Below, one piece after another: positions 7,685 through 16,014 of a stretch of 44,198 nucleotides of DNA. The translations under genes and the position numbers were made by a program. Origin of the DNA: Gammaproteobacteria bacterium (GTDB lineage: Bacteria; Pseudomonadota; Gammaproteobacteria; Nitrosococcales; Methylophagaceae); the NCBI GenBank assembly GCA_029248745.1, contig JAQWIT010000005.1:1-44198 (forward strand), written 5' to 3'. The notes under the pieces were generated by a model. The model made no database searches, had not been told where the DNA came from, and saw only the letters and a list, made by a program, of their open reading frames with translations. Within the stretch, counting starts at the first letter, position 1. Every line of letters starts with the position of its first letter.

Positions 7685-8765
7685 GATACTGTCTTTCTAC
7701 CCTCTGATTCAAACCACAGAGTAATTCATAAGCAATGGTTTGTGCTTGTTTAGCAACCTGATCAACTGACACATTACCATTTCCCCATAACACAACTTCA
7801 TCACCTATTTTTGCCTGCTCTATCGCTGATAAATCGATGCAGATCATATCCATTGACACACGCCCTAACACTTTCACAACTTGATGATGAATACTGACGT
7901 AGGCTCTATTGGATAATAGACGATTATAACCATCACCATAACCAATATTCACAGTGCCTACTCGCATCGCTTTATTGGCTTGCCAGTCGCCGCCATATCC
8001 TACCTGATCACCCTCTTGAAGTTGGTCTACCGAAATAAGCTGTGCTTTTGTTTGCATCACTGGCTTTAAATCCAGTGATTGTGCTGTTTTATGTTCAAAA
8101 GGAGAAGCACCGTATAGCATCAAACCAGGACGCACCCAGTCTTGATGACTATCAGGTAATGTCATAATAGCGGCTGAATTGGCCATGCTAATTGGGCCTA
8201 TGTGATCAGCTAATAATTCCGACATGACTGCTTGTTGTTGCTGGTTACGTTCATCACCTTCGCTATCGGCATTGGCAAAATGACTCATTAACCCAATATC
8301 ACCGTCAATATTCTCGGACTTTTTCAACTCTATGATGGCCTCATTGATTTTCTCTGGAGAAAATCCCAGTCGATGCATGCCCGTTTCTACCATTAACCAA
8401 CAAAAAGATAAGGGGGCTGATAATGATGTTGATTCAGAGAGCCACTGAATTTGTTGCTGATAATGAAAAACGGGAGATAATTCAAATCTAGCGGCTTGCT
8501 CACATTGTGACTTAGAATGAATACCTTCTAGCAACACAATAGGTTTATCAATACCTGCTTCACGCAACTGAATGCCTTCTGATAAACGAGCAACAGCAAA
8601 GGCATCGCTCTTGTGTAAAGCTTTTGCCACTTCGACATCACCATGGCCATAGGCGTCGGCTTTTATTACTGACATCACCTTGCTATTGGGTGCGCAGTCT
8701 TTCACTCTTAAAAAATTATGCTTTAATGCAGCGAGATTAATCTCTGCAATGGGATAAGTCGGCAC
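7677..8765 (-). CDS. alr: Alanine racemase
   Basis: This PLP enzyme interconverts L- and D-alanine to feed peptidoglycan. The 362-residue protein has the PLP-lysine motif SVIKADAYGHG (Lys about 34), MVETGMHRLGF, MSHFANAD, RPGLMLYGASPF, and the C-terminal catalytic Tyr region VGYGGDW together with NIGYGDGYNRLLSN and VSMDMICIDL. Length is normal. The start is GTG at 8765, two bases after the dnaB stop, and it opens PTYPIAEINLAALKHN as homologues do. dnaB-alr adjacency is widespread in gammaproteobacteria. Confidence 0.96.
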   Translation of the reverse strand: MPTYPIAEINLAALKHNFLRVKDCAPNSKVMSVIKADAYGHGDVEVAKALHKSDAFAVARLSEGIQLREAGIDKPIVLLEGIHSKSQCEQAARFELSPVFHYQQQIQWLSESTSLSAPLSFCWLMVETGMHRLGFSPEKINEAIIELKKSENIDGDIGLMSHFANADSEGDERNQQQQAVMSELLADHIGPISMANSAAIMTLPDSHQDWVRPGLMLYGASPFEHKTAQSLDLKPVMQTKAQLISVDQLQEGDQVGYGGDWQANKAMRVGTVNIGYGDGYNRLLSNRAYVSIHHQVVKVLGRVSMDMICIDLSAIEQAKIGDEVVLWGNGNVSVDQVAKQAQTIAYELLCGLNQRVERQYHG

Positions 8766-8767
8766 AA

Positions 8768-10171
8768 TTAAGGTACACCATAATCATCATAGTCATTGAA
8801 AGCAAAATTTACGAAACGTGTATATTTACCTTGGAACGTTAATGCTACTGTGCCAATTGGACCATTACGTTGTTTACCGATAATAATCTCGGCTTTGCCC
8901 TTTTCAGGAGAATCCTCGTTATAAACCTCATCACGGTAAATAAAGACAATCAAATCGGCATCTTGCTCAATCGCCCCGGACTCACGTAAGTCAGACATGA
9001 TTGGACGTTTATTGGGTCTTTGCTCAAGGCTTCTATTTAACTGTGATAATGCGATCACAGGTACTTCTAATTCTTTGGCTAAAGCTTTTAAAGAACGTGA
9101 AATCTCGGAAACCTCTGTTGCCCTATTTTCATTGCTGCCTCCACCACTCCCTTGCATTAATTGAATATAGTCAATCACGATCATACTCAAACCATGTTCA
9201 CGCTTTAGACGGCGTGCTCTGGCACGTAGTTCTGTTACCGTTAATGCTGGCGTATCATCAATGAACAACGGTGCTTCATTTAATAAAGCAATTGCCGATG
9301 TCAGTCTTGGCCAATCATCATCATTCAGCTTACCTGTCCGCAAACGGTGTTGGTCAATCTGACCTAAGGAAGAAAGCATCCGCATTGCCAAAGCGTCAGA
9401 TGGCATCTCCATACTAAAAACCGCAACAGGCTCTTTGCTTTTTATCGCTGCATTTTCAGCCAAGTTCATTGCAAAGGTTGTTTTACCCATTGATGGGCGA
9501 CCTGCCACGACAACTAAATCTGCTGCCTGCAAACCCGAGGTTTGCTCATCAAAATCTGCAAAACCCGTCGATAGACCTGTGATGGCACTATCTTGCTCAA
9601 ATAAAGTATCGATTCTATCAACGACTTTACTCAAGACTTCTTTGACTTGAACAAAACCACCTGCTCTTTTTGCCCCTTTTTCGGCTATTTCGAAAACTTG
9701 GCCTTCAACCAAATCCAACATTTCTTCGCTGGTTCTACCCTCTGGGTTAAAGGCGGTATTCGAAATCGTGGTGCCGACGGTAATCAATTGACGTAGAATA
9801 GAGCGCTCTCTCACAATCGAAGCATAAGCTACAATATTGGCAGAACTCGGGGTGTTCCGGGATAACATACCTAAATAAGCAAGCTCACCGACTTGTTCAA
9901 GTTCACCGCGTGTATCGTGATATTCAGCTAAGGTAATAACGTCAACAGGCTGAGATTGTTCAAATAAAGCCGCTATGCCGCGAAAGATAAGTTGATGATC
10001 CCTGCGATAGAAATCATGTTCGACAAGAAAATCAGCCGTTTTTTCCCAGCTTTCGTTGTCCAAGAGGAGTCCACCAAGCACTGATTGCTCGGCTTCAATT
10101 GAATGTGGCGGGACTTTCAGTGCCTCTGTGGCGGTATCTTTATATGAATCAAGATAACTTAAATCTTCCAC
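8768..10171 (-). CDS. dnaB: Replicative DNA helicase DnaB
   Basis: DnaB is the hexameric 5'-3' helicase that unwinds DNA at the replication fork. The 467-residue protein has the N-terminal DnaG-interaction domain (PPHSIEAEQSVLGGLLLDN), Walker A VVAGRPSMGKTTFAMN, Walker B MIVIDYIQLM, the DnaB motif 3 region (VPVIALSQLNRSLEQRPNKR) and the arginine-finger region near DLRESGAIEQDADLIVFIYR. It has no intein and is of normal length. It lies about 130 bp downstream of rplI in the same direction, with a strong hairpin between them, and is followed closely by alr. Confidence 0.98.
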   Translation of the reverse strand: MEDLSYLDSYKDTATEALKVPPHSIEAEQSVLGGLLLDNESWEKTADFLVEHDFYRRDHQLIFRGIAALFEQSQPVDVITLAEYHDTRGELEQVGELAYLGMLSRNTPSSANIVAYASIVRERSILRQLITVGTTISNTAFNPEGRTSEEMLDLVEGQVFEIAEKGAKRAGGFVQVKEVLSKVVDRIDTLFEQDSAITGLSTGFADFDEQTSGLQAADLVVVAGRPSMGKTTFAMNLAENAAIKSKEPVAVFSMEMPSDALAMRMLSSLGQIDQHRLRTGKLNDDDWPRLTSAIALLNEAPLFIDDTPALTVTELRARARRLKREHGLSMIVIDYIQLMQGSGGGSNENRATEVSEISRSLKALAKELEVPVIALSQLNRSLEQRPNKRPIMSDLRESGAIEQDADLIVFIYRDEVYNEDSPEKGKAEIIIGKQRNGPIGTVALTFQGKYTRFVNFAFNDYDDYGVP

Positions 10172-10257
10172 AACACTTCACCACCCTAAGCAGTACACAG
10201 ATTAATCACGTTGCCACTTTATCGCGATATGCTCACCCAATTCAATGGCATTAATTT

Positions 10258-10287
10258 GATAGCACCGTAGAACTCTACGGTACTATC
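10258..10287 (-). other. Hairpin between rplI and dnaB
   Basis: On the minus strand GATAGTACCGTAG and CTACGGTGCTATC pair over 13 positions (one G-T wobble) around a 4-base loop. No T-run follows on the minus strand, so this is not a standard terminator for rplI. It could be an RNA-processing or attenuation site that sets dnaB expression apart from the ribosomal-protein genes. Role inferred only. Confidence 0.5.
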
Positions 10288-10299
10288 AGTAGTTCTTTT

Positions 10300-10848
10300 T
10301 TACGCTTCTTCTTGTGCTTTGGCAATCGCTTCTGCTTCTTCTAACGCAGCGACTCTTGCTTTTTCAGCTTCTGCCGCTTCTGCTTGTGCTTGAAGTTGCG
10401 CTTCTGACGAGATATTCACTTTAACAGTAACAACAACATCCGAATGCAATTGAACATCGATATTGTATTCACCTGTGTGGCGTAATGCGCCCGTTGGTAA
10501 ACGTACTTCGTTACGTTCTATATCAGCGCCTTGTGCATTTAACGCTTCAGCAATATCTGTTGCACCTACTGAACCAAATAACTTACCTTCGATACCGGCA
10601 TTGGCCATGATATTAACACCACCAGCTGCAACTAATTTTTGTTGGCGTTGCTCAGCTTCGCTTAACAATTTAGCTGCTGCTGCTTCTAAATCGGCACGGC
10701 GCGTTTCAAAAACTTCTCTATTTCTTTTATTTGCAGGTAAGGCTTTACCTTTAGGTACTAAGAAGTTACGACCAAAGCCTGCTTTAACATTGACTTCATC
10801 ACCTAGGTTACCTAGTTTCTGCATTTTTTCTAGTAAAATGACTTGCAT
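10300..10848 (-). CDS. rplI: 50S ribosomal protein L9, with extended C-terminus
   Basis: L9 bridges two globular domains by a long helix on the large subunit near the L1 stalk. The first ~150 residues are standard: [35 protein letters not shown], a Lys/Glu/Ala linker helix, then [16 protein letters not shown] and [20 protein letters not shown]. The protein is 182 residues rather than about 149, owing to an Ala/Glu-rich, probably helical tail (residues about 150-182: [20 protein letters not shown] and onward). It stands in the usual rpsF-rpsR-...-rplI order. Confidence 0.97.
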   Translation of the reverse strand: MQVILLEKMQKLGNLGDEVNVKAGFGRNFLVPKGKALPANKRNREVFETRRADLEAAAAKLLSEAEQRQQKLVAAGGVNIMANAGIEGKLFGSVGATDIAEALNAQGADIERNEVRLPTGALRHTGEYNIDVQLHSDVVVTVKVNISSEAQLQAQAEAAEAEKARVAALEEAEAIAKAQEEA

Positions 10849-10889
10849 TTTTCTATCCTCGTTCGCAGCACTATTACTGCTTTATAAAA

Positions 10890-11804
10890 TTACTCACCTT
10901 GCTCAACTGAGCTACGGCGAAAATTAAACCATTGTTCTAAAACACCTACCAACGCCAATAAAAATACCATTTGAGGCATCATAATTAGCAGTAATGAATA
11001 CATCACTATCAACCAAGATTTGTGCTTTTGTTGCAATCTCACAATCGCATGCACTACCGCCACACCTTGCACGGAAAATAACACTAATAATACGAGCAAA
11101 CAATCCTGCATAATTGCCAGATCGACACTTGGTAATAAAGCCATAAAGGCCACGATTACCATCACTGTTGCTGACAATTTACCTAATTGCAATTGCTGAA
11201 ACTCGTCAGCAAAACTACCCGGATTAAATAAACCCGCTTGCCATGCACGACCTAACAATAGGCCCAACACTACATTAATAAACAATCCTGCAACAATTAA
11301 CCCTGTCATCATACTCGACAAAGTGGCAACAAATGATGCTGTTTCAGCTTGATCTAACTGCCAATCGGGTTGTGCTTGTAGCATTTCCACGAAAGGTCCC
11401 ATCATCTGTGACCACCATGCTGCTGGATCAGATAATACTATGTATGCTCCGCCCACCAACAAGAGTCCCATTCCTGCTGTCACTAGCAAACTCATCACCA
11501 ATGACCGGGTGTAACCAATTACCAAAGTTACACCAAATACTGGTAACCAACTTGAAACTAGAAATAATCCTGTTATATACGGCTGCTTTAGCAAAAACGT
11601 GGCTGCAATGGCAAACACGACAGTCGCTATAGCGACAACTGTTATTCCTTCTTTTGGTCCAGCACGTAATGTGCTGAGAGCAATGATGCCACTGGCTATA
11701 TAATTCACCGGTGGTATCGCCAATGCCATTAACGACATGGCTGCAATAACCATTGCAGCTTGCCAACGGCCTTGCATCGAAAATCTTGCAAGTCCATCAA
11801 GCAT
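10890..11804 (-). CDS. DUF2232 family integral membrane protein
   Basis: The 304-residue hydrophobic protein has about eight membrane-spanning segments (for example MVIAAMSLMALAIPPVNYIA, VIGYTRSLVMSLLVTAGMGL, VMYSLLLIMMPQMVFLLALV). It lies between rpsR and rplI, exactly where DUF2232 membrane proteins sit in many gammaproteobacteria, and its length matches. Its function is not established; some relatives resemble energy-coupling transporter S components, which is weak evidence. I see no catalytic motif. It is probably co-transcribed with the flanking ribosomal-protein genes. Confidence 0.8.
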   Translation of the reverse strand: MLDGLARFSMQGRWQAAMVIAAMSLMALAIPPVNYIASGIIALSTLRAGPKEGITVVAIATVVFAIAATFLLKQPYITGLFLVSSWLPVFGVTLVIGYTRSLVMSLLVTAGMGLLLVGGAYIVLSDPAAWWSQMMGPFVEMLQAQPDWQLDQAETASFVATLSSMMTGLIVAGLFINVVLGLLLGRAWQAGLFNPGSFADEFQQLQLGKLSATVMVIVAFMALLPSVDLAIMQDCLLVLLVLFSVQGVAVVHAIVRLQQKHKSWLIVMYSLLLIMMPQMVFLLALVGVLEQWFNFRRSSVEQGE

Positions 11805-11843
11805 AATCCGTTAAACCTGTTGTTCGATGTTTTAGTAAAAACC

Positions 11844-12071
11844 TTACTTGTGCATATCACAGTAAGGAATTAAAGCCAAGAAACGTGCACGTTTGACACA
11901 AGTTGAAAGCTGACGTTGGTAACGTGCTTTCGTTCCTGTGATACGGCTAGGCACAATTTTGCCTGTTTCTGTGATGTAATTTTTTAATAAATTAACATCT
12001 TTGTAATCGATTTGCTTCACGCCTTCAGCAGTGAAACGACAAAATCTTCTACGTCTAAAAAAGCGTGCCAT
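11844..12071 (-). CDS. rpsR: 30S ribosomal protein S18
   Basis: The 75-residue protein reads [40 protein letters not shown] and [20 protein letters not shown], the complete bacterial S18, including the N-terminal basic stretch. S18 binds S6 and 16S rRNA in the platform of the small subunit. It is separated from rpsF by only two bases; the priB gene that lies between them in enterobacteria is absent here. Confidence 0.98.
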   Translation of the reverse strand: MARFFRRRRFCRFTAEGVKQIDYKDVNLLKNYITETGKIVPSRITGTKARYQRQLSTCVKRARFLALIPYCDMHK

Positions 12072-12073
12072 GA

Positions 12074-12436
12074 TTATGCTCCTGCGTTGTCGCGGTTACG
12101 AGACTTGTTGTCGTCTTCGTCTTTACGCATCATAGGTGATTGTTCAGTCTCAGCACTATCCATATTTACAACGAGGTGACGAATCACTGCATCGTTGAAA
12201 CGGAAAGCTGTTGTGACTTCTTCTAGTTGTGGAACGTCACATTCGACATTCATCAAGACATAATGTGCTTTATGCACTTTGCTAATTGGGTAAGCCAATT
12301 GACGGCGACCCCAGTCTTCTAGACGGTGAACTTGCCCACCTTTGCTTGTGAAAACCTGTTGATATTTTTCAATCATGGCAGGTACTTGTTCGCTCTGATC
12401 AGGGTGGACCAGAAACACTATTTCGTAATGTCTCAT
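12074..12436 (-). CDS. rpsF: 30S ribosomal protein S6
   Basis: The 120-residue protein opens [20 protein letters not shown] and contains [20 protein letters not shown] and YVLMNVECD, all standard for S6, followed by the acidic/basic C-terminal tail common in Proteobacteria ([15 protein letters not shown]). S6 partners with S18 on the 30S platform. It leads the rpsF-rpsR-DUF2232-rplI operon and has a good AAGGAG upstream of the ATG. Confidence 0.98.
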   Translation of the reverse strand: MRHYEIVFLVHPDQSEQVPAMIEKYQQVFTSKGGQVHRLEDWGRRQLAYPISKVHKAHYVLMNVECDVPQLEEVTTAFRFNDAVIRHLVVNMDSAETEQSPMMRKDEDDNKSRNRDNAGA

Positions 12437-12440
12437 TAGA

Positions 12441-12480
12441 GCTCCTTACGGTTTAAACAGCCCCAACGTCTTTAAACGCA
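12441..12480 (-). promoter_or_regulatory. Candidate S6:S18 autoregulatory leader of rpsF
   Basis: Just upstream of the rpsF ATG the minus strand can form a stem between GTTTAAA (12471-12477) and TTTAAAC (12451-12457), closing a G-rich loop (GACGTTGGGGCTG). It is followed by CCG and then the ribosome-binding AAGGAG. Bacterial rpsF leaders often carry a structure with an exposed CCG that the S6:S18 complex binds to repress the operon. The stem and the CCG are visible; matching them to the known motif is inference. Confidence 0.4.
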
Positions 12481-12540
12481 GAGCAAGGAGTATACCTAGT
12501 GTTTAGGTAGCCGTATATATTACGTTATTTTTATAGGAGA

Positions 12541-13371
12541 TCACAAGCCTCTTTGGCGTGCGGCTTCGAAGAGACAGACACCTGCCGCCACTGAAACATT
12601 GAGACTTTCAGCACTGCCTTGCATCGGTATATAAACCACTTGATCACAATGTTCCCTTGTCAAACGTCTGATGCCGCGGCCTTCAGCCCCTAGAACAATG
12701 GCTAAAGGGCCTTTTAATTCAATTTCGTACAAAGCTGACGAACTATCGCCAGATGTGCCCACTAGCCAAACCCCTGTTTGCTGTAATTCTCGAAGAAGTC
12801 GCGCAAGGTTCGTTACTTGAACAAAAGGTAATCTTTCTGCAGAACCGCTGGACACTTTCATTGCTGTTGCCGTCAGACCCGATGCACGATCTTTAGGTGC
12901 AATAATAGCATGCGCGCCCGCAGCTTCAGCCGTTCTCATACAAGCACCTAAATTATGTGGATCCTGAACGCCATCCAAAATAAGAAGTAATGGTGCTGTG
13001 CCGTTGTCGATAAGATTATCGACTAATCTTAATAAATCAGGTTCAGATAATTCTTTGAGTGGACTGCATTTTGCGATGCAACCTTGATGACTCACATCGG
13101 GCATCATCTCATCTAGGTCTGCTTTTGTGACTTTATTGACAAGTAATTTGTGGGATTTAGCAGCAGCTTGTATCGCTGCTATTCTGTCGTCATGTCGTTC
13201 ATCTGCTAACCAAATTTCTGTTACGCGTGATACAGGCAGCTCGAGGGCTGCCTGTATTGCATGTAATCCAAATATGAAATGACTTTGAGCGTCATTTCGT
13301 TTATCTGGTTTTTGCGTTTTACGGCGTTTGGTATGCGTTTGATTCTTGCCCTTCGATGATGGGTTTGGCAT
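12541..13371 (-). CDS. rlmB: 23S rRNA 2'-O-methyltransferase (G2251), SpoU family
   Basis: RlmB methylates the ribose of G2251 in the peptidyl-transferase P loop of 23S rRNA. The 276-residue protein has a basic N-terminal tail (about 30 residues), the substrate-binding domain (HFIFGLHAIQAALE), and the SPOUT knot with its three motifs: LILDGVQDPHNLGACMRTAE, IVLGAEGRGIRRLTREHCD and IPMQGSAESLNVSVAAG. Length fits the family, slightly long at the N-terminus. Its 5' end overlaps the 3' end of the OmpA-like remnant by about 50 bases. The usual upstream partner rnr is not present. Confidence 0.93.
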   Translation of the reverse strand: MPNPSSKGKNQTHTKRRKTQKPDKRNDAQSHFIFGLHAIQAALELPVSRVTEIWLADERHDDRIAAIQAAAKSHKLLVNKVTKADLDEMMPDVSHQGCIAKCSPLKELSEPDLLRLVDNLIDNGTAPLLLILDGVQDPHNLGACMRTAEAAGAHAIIAPKDRASGLTATAMKVSSGSAERLPFVQVTNLARLLRELQQTGVWLVGTSGDSSSALYEIELKGPLAIVLGAEGRGIRRLTREHCDQVVYIPMQGSAESLNVSVAAGVCLFEAARQRGL

Positions 13372-13989
13372 AAATTTCTACTCGACGATTAAGTTGACGA
13401 CCCGCTTCAGTTTCATTAGTTGCTCTTGGTTCAGCTTCACCCCGCCCAGAAGCCACTAAACGAGCGTTTGCAACACCTTTCGAGGCGAAATACCAGACTA
13501 CTGAATCAGCACGGTTTTGAGATAAAGTCATATTATAACTTTATCAGCCCACGCTGTCCGTATGACCTACGGCATGAATAATGATATTAGGGGGTAACGT
13601 TGTGAGATATTAGAAATTTTTTGCAAAGTAGGTGTAAATGTTGGATTTATTGCTGCACTACCGAAATCGAGTGAGGCTTCGCTGGCAATATCAATTTTCA
13701 ATGTTTCATTTTACAGACGTTAAATTTCAATTGCGTGGTTAGCACGCTCAGCTGCTAAAGCCGCTTCCATTTCTTGCTGCTGCTCATCCATGTAATTACC
13801 GGCGCCGGCTAGTACGCCCAATGCTGCACCGATTAGCACACCTTTTTTGTTGTTTTTAACAGAATGGCCTAGTGCAGCACCCGCAACAGCACCAATCACA
13901 GCACCCATTTTAGCGCGTTGATTAGCATCATCCGTCGCACAAGATACCAAGCCCACCGTGATTAAACTTGCGATTAAGGCTTTTTTCAT
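13319..13989 (-). pseudogene. YiaD-like OmpA-family lipoprotein, broken by several stops and a frameshift
   Basis: The N-terminal piece (13989-13720) is a lipoprotein signal (VGLVSC lipobox) followed by a glycine-zipper segment (MGAVIGAVAGAALGH, GVLIGAALGVLAGAGNYMD). The frame then meets TAA, five bases on another TAA, and continues as NETLKIDIASEASLDFGSAA and TFTPTLQKISNI. After a one-base shift comes TLPPNIIIHAVGHTDSVG, then adjacent TGA TAA, then SYNMTLSQNRADSVVWYF to ASGRGEAEPRATNETEAGR and QLNRRVEIYAKP. Joined, these make a complete YiaD-type protein: lipoprotein, glycine zipper, OmpA peptidoglycan-binding domain (GHTD, LSxxRA and NRRVE motifs). At least four stops and one frameshift rule out a single sequencing error. 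The N-terminal 89-residue lipoprotein could still be made. Confidence 0.88.
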
Positions 13990-14081
13990 AGTCTCTTCCT
14001 TATTAAAAATAGACCATTGGTCAGTGGGTCATTATACTGCCGTCTTAACTGAACACACTGAATAGCAGAGACTACATCATC

Positions 14082-14597
14082 ATGGATCGTCAATTTATTC
14101 CCGTTAATATTGCATTACTGACTATTTCCGACACCCGAACTACAGAGGATGATACCTCTGGAAAAGTTCTTCGGGAGCGAGTCTTAGCCGAAAATCATCT
14201 TATTACTGATCAAGCCATTGTTCGCGATGATAAGTATGCCATCCGTGCACAATTATCGAATTGGATTACTGACCCTAATATACAGGCTATTATTACAACT
14301 GGCGGTACAGGTTTAACAGGCCGTGATGGAACGCCAGAAGCGGCTAGTGTTTTGTTTGATAAAACCATCGAAGGTTTTGGCGAACTATTCCGTCAGCTGT
14401 CTTACGATGTGATTAAGACATCAACCGTCCAATCACGCGCCATAGCCGGTGTTGCCAATGGTACGTTTATTTTTTGTTTACCTGGATCATCTGGCGCCTG
14501 TAAAACGAGCTGGGATGAAATACTTAAAGATCAATTAGACGCACGCCATAAACCTTGTAATTTTGTCGATTTAATGCCGCGGTTATTAGAATCTTGA
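14082..14597 (+). CDS. moaB: Molybdenum cofactor biosynthesis protein B
   Basis: MoaB belongs to the MogA/MoaB family that binds molybdopterin and, in some species, adenylylates it. The 171-residue protein shows VNIALLTISDTRTTEDDTSG, AIITTGGTGLTGRDGTPEAA, FGELFRQLSYDVIKTSTVQS and AIAGVANGTFIFCLPGSSGA, with full family length. It is divergent from the YiaD-like remnant. Its TGA overlaps the TTG start of the next gene. No other moa genes are in the window, so the cofactor pathway must be completed elsewhere. Confidence 0.93.
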   Translation: MDRQFIPVNIALLTISDTRTTEDDTSGKVLRERVLAENHLITDQAIVRDDKYAIRAQLSNWITDPNIQAIITTGGTGLTGRDGTPEAASVLFDKTIEGFGELFRQLSYDVIKTSTVQSRAIAGVANGTFIFCLPGSSGACKTSWDEILKDQLDARHKPCNFVDLMPRLLES

Positions 14598-14818
14598 GCC
14601 AGGTTACGCTCTATGCTAAAGCGGGTTGTCGCTTGTGTGACGTAGCGATTGAACTACTCAAACAATTTAACCTATCACTTACTATTACTGATATTGAGTC
14701 ACAGGAAGAACTGATGGATCGATACGGCTTATTTATCCCCGTTGCCCTGTTTGAGAATGGCACATCATTGAATTGGCCATTTGATGCCGTAGCCATACAA
14801 TCCCAGTTATCAGCCTAA
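14594..14818 (+). CDS. Small glutaredoxin/thioredoxin-fold protein (DUF836-like)
   Basis: The 74-residue protein begins SQVTLYAKAGCRLCDVAIEL, a thioredoxin-fold first strand and helix with a CxxC redox pair (CRLC, residues about 12-15). It then has the conserved cis-Pro region (LFIPVALFENG) and ends WPFDAVAIQSQL, matching short glutaredoxin-family proteins (DUF836) of Proteobacteria. The start is TTG at 14594, overlapping the moaB stop codon, which implies translational coupling. The redox partner is not known. Confidence 0.78.
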   Translation: MSQVTLYAKAGCRLCDVAIELLKQFNLSLTITDIESQEELMDRYGLFIPVALFENGTSLNWPFDAVAIQSQLSA

Positions 14819-14858
14819 AGCAGCTATACTGGATGATTTTCGGCCATTACCAAACATT

Positions 14859-16010
14859 ATGACTGTCCAATTTATTGATACCGAAGCTGAACTCGCTAAA
14901 TTCTGTCAGCACATTTCAGATACTACATGGATGACAGTCGACACTGAATTTCTTCGAGAGCGAACTTATTATGCCCAACTCTGTTTAGTTCAAGTTGCGA
15001 CTGCTGATTCTATTGCCTGTATCGATCCCCTGGCTATTGATGATCTGAGTCCACTTTTGGAGCTTATCTATCAGCCTGATATCGCCATTGTTTTTCATGC
15101 CGCTCGCCAAGACCTAGAACTCTTTTATGCCCTCCGAGGCAGCCTTCCTCCTAATGTGTTTGATACACAAATAGCCGCCACTGTCTTAGGCTATGGCGAT
15201 CAAATTGGCTACGGTAATTTGGTCAAGCAATGTATCAATATTGAGCTTGATAAAGCGCATTCTCGTACTGATTGGTCAAAACGTCCGCTTGACGCAGGTC
15301 AAATTGATTATGCAGCCGACGATGTTCGTTATCTGAGGGATGTTTACCACATTCTATTAAAAGAGTTGCACGAAAAGAACCGTTTACATTGGTTAGATGA
15401 TGATTTTGCAAGCTTAACCAATAGTGATACTTACGAACCTGATCCTGCAATGATGTGGAAGAAGATAAAAGGCGCTGGTCGGCTTAAAGGTGTTCAACTA
15501 GCTATTTTGCAAAAATTAGCTGAATGGCGAGAAGCCCGTGCGATCGAAAGTAATCGCCCACGTCGTTGGATTTTAAAAGATGAAGTTATGCTGGATTTAG
15601 CAAAGCTTACGCCAGAAACAACGCAAAAGCTCAGTGTCATTCGTGGCTTAGAATCTGGCACAATACAAAGACATGGCAAAACTCTTATTGATATTGTGGC
15701 TCGAGCGAAAGCTATTCCCAAAACACAGTGGCCTACTGTTAAAAAACCTGTCTTTTTGACGACCCAACAGGATGCAACGGTCGATGCCATGGTGGCCCTG
15801 CTACGTAAGTTTTGTGATGAACAAGCGATTGCACCGGCTGCTGTCGCCTCTAGAAAAGATATTGAACGGGTGGTTTCTGGCGATCCCTCAGTCAGTTTAC
15901 TACATGGCTGGCGTAATGAAATAGTGGGGCACCATTTACAAGACTTCTTAGCAGGTAAGCTTTCCATTACGGCTAATCAAACTCTACTCAACACTGAAAA
16001 ACAAGGATAA
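14859..16010 (+). CDS. rnd: Ribonuclease D
   Basis: RNase D is a 3'-5' exonuclease that trims tRNA and small stable RNA precursors. The 383-residue protein carries the DEDD motifs: WMTVDTEFLRERTYYAQLCL (Exo I D and E), FHAARQDLELFYAL (Exo II), FDTQIAATVLGYGDQIGYGN, and YAADDVRYLRDVY (Exo III Y and D). HRDC helices follow from about residue 205 (LKGVQLAILQKLAEWREARA). Length is normal. It lies 40 bp after the thioredoxin-fold gene and four bases before the PfkB kinase gene. Confidence 0.95.
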   Translation: MTVQFIDTEAELAKFCQHISDTTWMTVDTEFLRERTYYAQLCLVQVATADSIACIDPLAIDDLSPLLELIYQPDIAIVFHAARQDLELFYALRGSLPPNVFDTQIAATVLGYGDQIGYGNLVKQCINIELDKAHSRTDWSKRPLDAGQIDYAADDVRYLRDVYHILLKELHEKNRLHWLDDDFASLTNSDTYEPDPAMMWKKIKGAGRLKGVQLAILQKLAEWREARAIESNRPRRWILKDEVMLDLAKLTPETTQKLSVIRGLESGTIQRHGKTLIDIVARAKAIPKTQWPTVKKPVFLTTQQDATVDAMVALLRKFCDEQAIAPAAVASRKDIERVVSGDPSVSLLHGWRNEIVGHHLQDFLAGKLSITANQTLLNTEKQG

Positions 16011-16014
16011 AAAC

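Noticed and set aside
10463-10927. A 154-residue plus-strand frame over rplI
   Set aside because: It is the antisense shadow of rplI, with no ribosome site or family resemblance.
15494-15967. A 157-residue minus-strand frame over rnd
   Set aside because: It is antisense to the well-supported RNase D gene, with composition typical of a shadow frame.
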